From Helicobacteraceae bacterium (GTDB taxonomy: Bacteria > Campylobacterota > Campylobacteria > Campylobacterales > Sulfurimonadaceae), in assembly GCA_030642185.1 (NCBI GenBank), contig DAOWOG010000109.1:1-5608 (forward strand): a stretch of DNA of 5,608 nucleotides. The letters run 5' to 3'. Below, in pieces: positions 1 through 3,915 of the stretch. The stretch's first letter is position 1; every line of letters begins with the position of its first letter. Below the pieces are notes generated by a model, which was not told the origin of the DNA, ran no database searches, and saw only the letters and a list, made by a program, of their open reading frames with translations. The position numbers and the translations under genes were made by a program.

Positions 1-55
1 GAGACCACTCGATATCAGTATGTTACTGTAGTTCAGACGTGTGCACGTCCGAAGT
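1..55. other. Illumina TruSeq adapter remnant at contig end (non-genomic)
   Basis: Bases 22-55 align without gaps to the 34-base TruSeq index-adapter sequence that precedes the insert, with 28 of 34 identities by my count. The stretch AGTTCAGACGTGTGC (30-44) is an exact match. Bases 1-15 resemble the P7 flow-cell end less well (CACTCGATAT against CATACGAGAT), and CAGTAT (16-21) sits where a six-base index would be. The genomic insert therefore starts at about base 56. The six mismatches suggest low-quality or single-read support at this edge. The adapter sequence is recalled from memory; the match is seen directly. Confidence 0.85.
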
Positions 56-56
56 G

Positions 57-137
57 GATGATTTTGATGATAATAAAAGTGAGGCTGAACTTAAACGTCT
101 CCAAAAAGATGAACAGATACGTTTGAATCGTGAATAA
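57..137 (+). pseudogene. 5'-truncated upstream fragment of the outer-membrane barrel gene, ending at an in-frame TAA
   Basis: From the adapter junction, the frame of the downstream barrel gene is open for 26 codons. It gives an acidic, helix-prone segment (DDFDDNKSEAELKRLQKDEQ, then IRLNRE) that stops at TAA 135-137. Only five codons (N-A-T-E-S) separate this stop from the next ATG at 153, and the frame does not change. The simplest reading is that this is the N-terminal part of the same protein, with the signal peptide lost off the contig edge, and that one base change created the TAA. It could instead be the tail of a separate upstream gene, but an exactly matching frame and a signal-less barrel downstream make that less likely. 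Confidence 0.5.
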
Positions 138-152
138 AATGCAACAGAGAGT

Positions 153-962
153 ATGTCTGAGAAATTTGATAAATTTTTTAACGATAAGACCTATCTGGAT
201 GCCAATAACCTCAGCTTTGTAATGATACGCCTGGGTGTTCGATGGAATAAAGAAGAGGGCACAGAGTTTTTAAACAAGATCCGTTTTTCGTTAAAACTGC
301 CAAAAACATCCGATCAGCTTAACCTTTTTTTAGGCGGCGAGGACGAAGAGGAAAACAGCATCGCAAATGCGGGTCAACCTGCCGGTGGTGCCACTTTGGG
401 ACTGCGCTATTTTATGCCTACTAAGATTGATAATCTTAAAACCAGTTTGTCAGCAGGTATACGCGGATTGAACAATCCCTATGTTCGTGCACGATTTGAG
501 TATCCGTTTGATTATGACAAGCTTTACATTCGTCCTATTCAGTATCTGCGTTATTCCTACGAGGATGAGTTTGAAGAGAAAACGGATCTCTTCTTTGATT
601 ATAAAAGTGCCACTCATGAGATGATCAGACTTCATCTTCAGCGTGAAACGGTTTACGACAGACCGGGAATGCTCTTTTATGCCGGGTTGATACATCTCAA
701 TTCAATTAGCAAAAATGAGGGGCTTCAGACCTATATATCGCTGGCCGGTGCAACCAAAAACGATATCGATCCGGAGACGGTAGACTATGTGCCCAAAACG
801 GGTATCAACAGCTATTCAGTCGGTGCTCTGTGGCGCCATCGTATTTTCAGAGATTATCTTTTTTATGAAGTGCAGCCTATTGTGCAGTTTGCACAGCAGT
901 ATAAGTATAAGGCGAATTACATTTTAGAGTTTCATGTTGAGTTTTATTTTGGGCGTTTTTAA
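153..962 (+). CDS. Outer-membrane beta-barrel-like protein, C-terminal part (probably an interrupted gene)
   Basis: Encodes 269 residues from the first ATG after an in-frame stop. No exact family is recognised. Short alternating aromatic/polar stretches (for example LRYFMP, YVRARFEYPF, YIRPIQYLRYSY, LFYEVQPIVQFAQQY) look like amphipathic beta strands, and the last residues (EFHVEFYFGRF) end in Phe, the usual C-terminal signature recognised by the BAM outer-membrane assembly machinery. The protein would sit in the outer membrane, yet it has no signal peptide at Met153. The only ribosome-site candidate is a weak GAGAG just upstream. The same frame is open to the left of the TAA at 135-137, so Met153 is probably not the natural start. 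It resembles the conserved hypothetical barrels of Campylobacterota with an acidic N-terminal linker. Function is unknown; the beta-barrel assignment rests on pattern only. Confidence 0.7.
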   Translation: MSEKFDKFFNDKTYLDANNLSFVMIRLGVRWNKEEGTEFLNKIRFSLKLPKTSDQLNLFLGGEDEEENSIANAGQPAGGATLGLRYFMPTKIDNLKTSLSAGIRGLNNPYVRARFEYPFDYDKLYIRPIQYLRYSYEDEFEEKTDLFFDYKSATHEMIRLHLQRETVYDRPGMLFYAGLIHLNSISKNEGLQTYISLAGATKNDIDPETVDYVPKTGINSYSVGALWRHRIFRDYLFYEVQPIVQFAQQYKYKANYILEFHVEFYFGRF

Positions 963-1071
963 GTATGAACCACTTTCAAATTTATTAAAAGCTGATTCGT
1001 GAGTATAGAGAAACTGATGGTGAAGATTGTGGATGGATAAAACATTTTGAAAAGAGTTTACTCAAGGTAAA
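963..1071. other. Convergent intergenic gap; no strong terminator seen
   Basis: About 109 bases lie between the ends of the barrel gene (+) and the nucleotidyltransferase gene (-). The only hairpin noticed is TTTAC (1057-1061) / GTAAA (1067-1071) with a five-base loop, followed by a T-run at 1077-1083 inside the converging gene. It is AT-only apart from one pair and too weak to call a terminator. A frame open from 989 to 1075 (+) with coding-like composition is described in the findings. Confidence 0.4.
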
Positions 1072-1527
1072 TTAGGTTTTTTTCTTGATCTTTTTTAATT
1101 CAATGACATCAATTTTATCTTTTGCTCTATTCGAAGCAATTTTATTTTTTAAAATATCATCAATATGCAAAACCGAAGCGTTCACGTCGCCAAAATCGTG
1201 GATCACTCTGCTTTTATAGGCTTCATCAAAGAGTACACCATCTATATCGGTTAATAAATCGATACGGATAGGTGCCATTCCGATTTGAATCACACTGTTT
1301 TCTTTAGTTAAATCATCATGAGAAATTTCAAAAGGTATACCAAATTCATCTAAGGCTAAAAGCACTTTTTTTACATTATCTTCATCTTTATCAATCCATA
1401 GATCAATATCATAGGTACTGCGGGAATAGCCAAATGTCGACATGGCATATGCTCCGGCAACAAGATACCTTACATGGTGTTCATTAAAAAGTTCAATGAT
1501 ATCTCTATAATCAGATGTCAAATACAT
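1072..1527 (-). CDS. Minimal nucleotidyltransferase (MNT / AbiEii-like fold)
   Basis: A 151-residue nucleotidyltransferase-fold protein. Residues 19-45 carry the family core: V-R-Y-L-V-A-G-A-Y-A (glycine loop, GA in place of the usual GG/GS), then S-R-S-T-Y-D40-I-D42-L-W-I, the metal-binding DxD pair. The third acidic ligand is D90 in IRIDLL. The C-terminal part (LHIDDILKNKIASNRAKDKIDVIEL) matches the Lys/Arg/Asp-rich helix common in this group. Known relatives transfer nucleotides to proteins or tRNA, or act in toxin-antitoxin or abortive-infection pairs; the substrate here cannot be told. All three catalytic Asp are present, so it is probably active. Its ATG shares one base with the stop of the 75-residue gene (TAATG), and no good ribosome site precedes it, so translation is likely coupled. 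GC is lower than in the neighbours (15/60 in bases 1081-1140, 22/60 in 1381-1440, against 29/60 in 1921-1980), consistent with acquisition by transfer. Confidence 0.85.
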   Translation of the reverse strand: MYLTSDYRDIIELFNEHHVRYLVAGAYAMSTFGYSRSTYDIDLWIDKDEDNVKKVLLALDEFGIPFEISHDDLTKENSVIQIGMAPIRIDLLTDIDGVLFDEAYKSRVIHDFGDVNASVLHIDDILKNKIASNRAKDKIDVIELKKIKKKT

Positions 1528-1754
1528 TATGATACTTTGGTGAAAATCTTTACTTTGCTTTTATCTAAAGATAGAGGTGCCACTTTCCCTGTCTCCAAAA
1601 ACCATGAATCTTGAGAAATTTTTGCTAAAAGCTCCCAGGATTCAAGCGCTGACAAGCCTATATGTAAAGCACTGTTGTCATCTGAATATAAAGAAGTTTT
1701 GTTGACAACTATCGTCTGTAAACGTTTTGCCTTTCGTATTTCTCTTTCAGTCAT
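1527..1754 (-). CDS. Small partner protein of the nucleotidyltransferase module
   Basis: A 75-residue soluble protein with no named family that I can assign with certainty. The N-terminus is basic (residues 1-15, including REIRKAKRLQ). The middle is helical with a tryptophan-containing core (ALESWELLAKISQDSWFLET), and the tail ends with LDKSKVKIFTKVS. Small proteins of this style often sit directly before MNT-type nucleotidyltransferases. By position and size it is a candidate antitoxin, chaperone or target-selecting partner, which is inference only. The ATG at 1754 has AGGA (reverse of 1762-1765) seven bases upstream, supporting this start and making it the first gene of a two-gene operon. 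The stop TAA overlaps the ATG of the next gene by one base. Confidence 0.75.
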   Translation of the reverse strand: MTEREIRKAKRLQTIVVNKTSLYSDDNSALHIGLSALESWELLAKISQDSWFLETGKVAPLSLDKSKVKIFTKVS

Positions 1755-1779
1755 TGTATTATCCTAAGATAGTTTATAG

Positions 1780-1808
1780 ATTATAACGCAATTAAAGAAA
1801 TGTTATAA
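1780..1808 (-). promoter_or_regulatory. Candidate promoter of the nucleotidyltransferase module with repeated TTATAAC boxes
   Basis: Reading leftward, a perfect TATAAT (reverse complement of 1780-1785) lies 25 bases before the ATG at 1754. Seventeen bases further upstream is TTATAA (reverse of 1803-1808), a poor -35 match overlapping the end of the ferritin-like gene. On the + strand TTATAAC occurs at 1781-1787 and again at 1803-1809, exactly 22 bases apart. The second is part of the palindrome GTTATAAC. The boxes cover the -10 and -35 positions, as operators of self-regulated toxin-antitoxin-type modules often do. No start site is proven. Confidence 0.45.
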
Positions 1809-2621
1809 CAGCTTCTCCATCAACGCGATATGATAGTTCTCCTGATAGTTGATAAAATCGAAGAATTGTGCAAGCTCTTCGTCATTGATGTCGGCGGCGA
1901 GTTGTCGGCACATCTCTTTGGCGGCTTCTTCTTCGGCAATGCCGTCCTTGACGAATTTTTCGATATCGTTGATCTTGTAGGTCATCTCATGCAGTTCGCG
2001 CGGCAGGGCAAGCAGACCCATTTTTGCCATCATATTTCCAAATGATTTCAGATGAAAGTGCGATTCGTCGATGAGGTCCTGAAAAATATCGAAATGAAGC
2101 TGCTCTTTGGTGTAGTTTTGCATGAAGGCGTAGACAAGGATCAGCTCATACTCTTTATAGGACTCTTCAAATAAAAAGAGGGTCAGTGCATCAGTCTGTT
2201 TTTGATCGAGTTGTTTATTCGGCAGGCTCCGATGCATATCAAAAGCGCTGATCTGAGCGTCATTGCTTCTATCATCGAGCAGTGAGGCGATATACTGGAT
2301 AAAATAGTGTTCATCTGTGATCATACGGCTGCTGAGTACAGAATCATCATAACTCGTCTGAATCTCTTTGATTTCGCGCAGTACAAAGCGCAGCAGGTCA
2401 AAATTATTTTCATGTTTATAAAGCATCATATTGTTGCGATCGTAATTATAATAGGTATTCGTATCACGAAGTTCCTGAGCCAGCCATTTCATATGACGAA
2501 ATTCAATCATTGAAAAATCATACAGCCGGCTTTTGATCGCTTCATCTTCAATGGCAAATGAGGCGAACAGGATATTGAGCCATAGCTGGTGTTTGGTTTG
2601 GTAGAGTTTATTGGTTATCAT
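1803..2621 (-). CDS. Ferritin-like (rubrerythrin/hemerythrin-style helical) iron-binding protein
   Basis: A 272-residue all-helical cytoplasmic protein with repeated carboxylate/histidine metal-ligand motifs: E25/E27 then E40-F-R-H43, D103-E104-H105, E152-E153 then D185-E186-S-H188-F-H190, and E261-N-Y-H264 near the C-terminus. ExxH pairs preceded by a helix with Glu are typical of ferritin-like diiron four-helix bundles. The spacing here could make one extended bundle or two half-sites, and the exact family is not certain. The start at 2621 is chosen because AAGGA (reverse of 2630-2634) lies eight bases upstream. A longer GTG start at 2657 would add 12 mostly basic residues and lacks a good ribosome site. 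The gene overlaps the end of the NifU-like gene by 14 bases, so the two are one operon and likely translationally coupled, pointing to iron storage, delivery or oxidative-stress repair for Fe-S assembly. No terminator is visible after the stop. Confidence 0.7.
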   Translation of the reverse strand: MITNKLYQTKHQLWLNILFASFAIEDEAIKSRLYDFSMIEFRHMKWLAQELRDTNTYYNYDRNNMMLYKHENNFDLLRFVLREIKEIQTSYDDSVLSSRMITDEHYFIQYIASLLDDRSNDAQISAFDMHRSLPNKQLDQKQTDALTLFLFEESYKEYELILVYAFMQNYTKEQLHFDIFQDLIDESHFHLKSFGNMMAKMGLLALPRELHEMTYKINDIEKFVKDGIAEEEAAKEMCRQLAADINDEELAQFFDFINYQENYHIALMEKLL

Positions 2622-3087
2622 CGGTTTTTTCCTTTTCTTGTGATTCTTCAATCTCACAGCTCTCTTTCATCAGTTCGACATGCATCTCTTCCTTTTCACC
2701 GTTGAGACGGTTCTTACGGTTGACAAGAGCTGCAATAAATGATGAGAGCACCATTTCTGCACAGACCTGCTGCTGGGCAGTGGCGGTGCTGAGTTGTTTA
2801 TCCATTTTTCCAACAGCCATTTTGCCATTTTCGATGCTGTCACCTTTAATCATCTCGGTAAACATTGAACCCAGAACAACGGTATCCTGACAGCCGTTAG
2901 TGGCAAATTTGACATCAGTGAGGCGTTCGTCATCGGTTTGAATGTAAAAAATGACATACTCGCCGGTCTTCTCATCATGCCCGACACCCACACCGTCAGG
3001 ATGCTCCAGTTTGCCGTAATTTTTCGGATTCATCAGATGCTCGATGATCTCCTGATTGAGTGATTCGCTTTCTAAAGCCTGTTCCAT
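2608..3087 (-). CDS. NifU/IscU-like iron-sulfur scaffold protein lacking the first cysteine ligand
   Basis: A 159-residue protein. Residues 13-127 match the IscU/NifU N-terminal scaffold fold: IIEHLMNPKNYGKLEHPDG at the start, the FATNGCQD loop with C66, and VCAEMVLSSFIAAL with C109, equivalent to IscU Cys63 and Cys106. The first scaffold cysteine and its Asp (the CGD motif) are absent: by spacing from C66 the site falls at K40-T-G. Residues 128-159 form a charged Glu/Lys tail with an extra Cys (C144) that ordinary IscU lacks. In the known family three Cys and one Asp hold the nascent cluster, so this copy may be a degenerate scaffold, an iron carrier or a regulator. AAGGG (reverse of 3096-3100) eight bases upstream supports the ATG at 3087. 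It is first in an operon with the ferritin-like gene. A full-length NifU or IscU is presumably elsewhere in the genome, which cannot be seen here. Confidence 0.8.
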   Translation of the reverse strand: MEQALESESLNQEIIEHLMNPKNYGKLEHPDGVGVGHDEKTGEYVIFYIQTDDERLTDVKFATNGCQDTVVLGSMFTEMIKGDSIENGKMAVGKMDKQLSTATAQQQVCAEMVLSSFIAALVNRKNRLNGEKEEMHVELMKESCEIEESQEKEKTDDNQ

Positions 3088-3101
3088 TAGAGGTGCCCTT
3101 A
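3087..3101. repeat. 15-base repeat, copy 1
   Basis: TTAGAGGTGCCCTTA, identical to bases 3845-3859 and in the same orientation. It covers the ribosome site (AAGGG on the minus strand) and the first base of the NifU-like ATG. On the + strand it contains GAGGTG, a good ribosome-site match, but 13 bases before ATG 3109. Five of seven base pairs are symmetric about its central T, so it could be a protein-binding site. Confidence 0.7.
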
Positions 3102-3108
3102 CGTAAAT

Positions 3109-3831
3109 ATGCTAAAATTGTATCATCTTAGCGTGAAAAAAAAGAATGATGAATATCAACATACAGGTTTGCTTTTGCACAATACTTCTTTGATGGACTC
3201 ACCTGAAGGAAAAATCCTTGTTGTAGGTCTTTTCGGTGTCGGACTCTACCTGATCGCACTCTTGTTATCCTGGCTGCTTTCACCGGAATTCTACAAAGCA
3301 TTCATCGGTATGACCTTTGGCAATATTCTCTTTGGCCGTGCTGCCGGAATTACGATCGGGTTTGCGGCAGGATTGGAGATATGGCCTGTTGTCAGCGTTA
3401 ATTTTATAGTAGAACTGCTGAGTGTACTGTTCACCTATCCGCTTTTTATCTTCAGCTGGAACCAAATGCTCCATTTTAAACGTTTAAAAAGCTGGATGGA
3501 AAATCAGCACCGTTTTGTTGAAAAGTATCATGACAAAATACATAAATACGGTCTGTATGGACTGTTCGCATTTGTCTGGTTCCCATTTTGGATGACCGGT
3601 CCGGCGATAGGGGCAATGATCGGTTATGTGATGGGACTTCGTCATGCAGTGACGCTCAGTGTTGTCCTCAGCGGTACGCTGCTGGCTATTTCTGGCTGGG
3701 CCTGGTTTCTGAATGCATTGCAGCAGTGGGCAGAATCCTTTGATCCCAGGGCACCGTGGCTGGTTGTCGCCCTTATTGTGCTTATCGTTATTTTCGGTAT
3801 TTTGTTCCGCCATTATCGTCAAGCAAAATAA
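3109..3831 (+). CDS. Small multidrug export-type membrane protein (COG2426/DedA-like)
   Basis: An inner-membrane protein of up to 240 residues. Hydrophobic segments lie at about 34-57, 61-90 (containing GNILFGRAAGITIGFAAGLE), 92-117, 147-176, 179-205 and 216-233, with a charged cytoplasmic-type loop at 122-146. The segment YGLYGLFAFVWFPFWMTGPAIG followed by AMIGYVMGL resembles the conserved core of the small multidrug export family (COG2426), where a Pro...TG motif lies in a re-entrant loop. Transport of a specific substrate is not shown. The start is uncertain: ATG 3109 has GAGGTG 13 bases upstream, longer than usual, and lies beside two possible -10 boxes. GTG 3133 (232 residues) and ATG 3193 (212 residues) keep all membrane helices but lack ribosome sites. 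It is transcribed away from the NifU-like operon, with only 21 bases between the start codons. Confidence 0.7.
   Translation: MLKLYHLSVKKKNDEYQHTGLLLHNTSLMDSPEGKILVVGLFGVGLYLIALLLSWLLSPEFYKAFIGMTFGNILFGRAAGITIGFAAGLEIWPVVSVNFIVELLSVLFTYPLFIFSWNQMLHFKRLKSWMENQHRFVEKYHDKIHKYGLYGLFAFVWFPFWMTGPAIGAMIGYVMGLRHAVTLSVVLSGTLLAISGWAWFLNALQQWAESFDPRAPWLVVALIVLIVIFGILFRHYRQAK
3110..3118 (+). promoter_or_regulatory. Rightward extended -10 box overlapping the leftward one
   Basis: TGCTAAAAT on the + strand fits an extended -10 (TGn plus TAAAAT). It would start transcription near 3125, inside the longest version of the membrane-protein gene. If it is real, that gene must start at GTG 3133 or ATG 3193, not ATG 3109. 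There is no clear -35. Confidence 0.35.
3117..3125 (-). promoter_or_regulatory. Extended -10 promoter for the NifU-like/ferritin-like operon
   Basis: Reading leftward, TGATACAAT is an extended -10 (TGn plus TACAAT, five of six to consensus). It would start transcription near base 3110, giving a leader of roughly 22 bases with the AAGGG ribosome site in it. The bases further upstream (3136-3150 read in reverse) are T-rich with no clear -35, as is usual for housekeeping promoters of Campylobacterota. Confidence 0.5.
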
Positions 3832-3844
3832 AAAACAGAATCAT

Positions 3845-3859
3845 TTAGAGGTGCCCTTA
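3845..3859. repeat. 15-base repeat, copy 2
   Basis: TTAGAGGTGCCCTTA, identical to copy 1 at 3087-3101. It lies 14 bases after the stop of the membrane-protein gene and 56 bases before the start of the GGDEF-EAL gene. The two copies thus flank the membrane-protein gene as direct repeats. As in copy 1, an ATG follows the repeat on the minus strand, but here it opens only an 18-codon frame that is not a convincing gene. Confidence 0.7.
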
Positions 3860-3915
3860 TTTGTTTCTTTAATAATAAAAGTTTACTTTTTGCTTCTTTT
3901 GATTATCATAATATT
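3860..3915. other. AT-rich leader of the GGDEF-EAL gene
   Basis: A very AT-rich stretch with an AAAAG/CTTTT inverted repeat (3877-3881 / 3886-3890, loop TTTA) followed by a T-rich run. It could be a weak terminator for the membrane-protein gene, but a five-pair AT stem is marginal. CATAAT (3907-3912) and TATCAT (3904-3909) are possible -10 boxes, yet they would start transcription at or after the ATG at 3916, implying a leaderless message or a different promoter. No ribosome site precedes the ATG. Confidence 0.3.

Noticed and set aside
450..695. Minus-strand 81-codon frame opposite the barrel gene
   Set aside because: No ribosome site or recognisable motif. The + strand frame has a coherent beta-barrel pattern ending in Phe.
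1057..1083. Hairpin TTTAC/GTAAA followed by a T-run as a terminator for the barrel gene
   Set aside because: The stem is only five pairs and almost all A-T, and the T-run starts several bases after it, so it is unlikely to terminate transcription.
1830..2513. Plus-strand frames opposite the ferritin-like gene (1830-2045 and 2307-2513)
   Set aside because: Antisense shadows of a gene with a good ribosome site and conserved-looking metal motifs.
3484..3822. Minus-strand open frame of 112 codons opposite the membrane-protein gene
   Set aside because: Its composition (many Pro, Gln, Asn, Arg) is not protein-like, and it is fully antisense to a gene with clear membrane helices.
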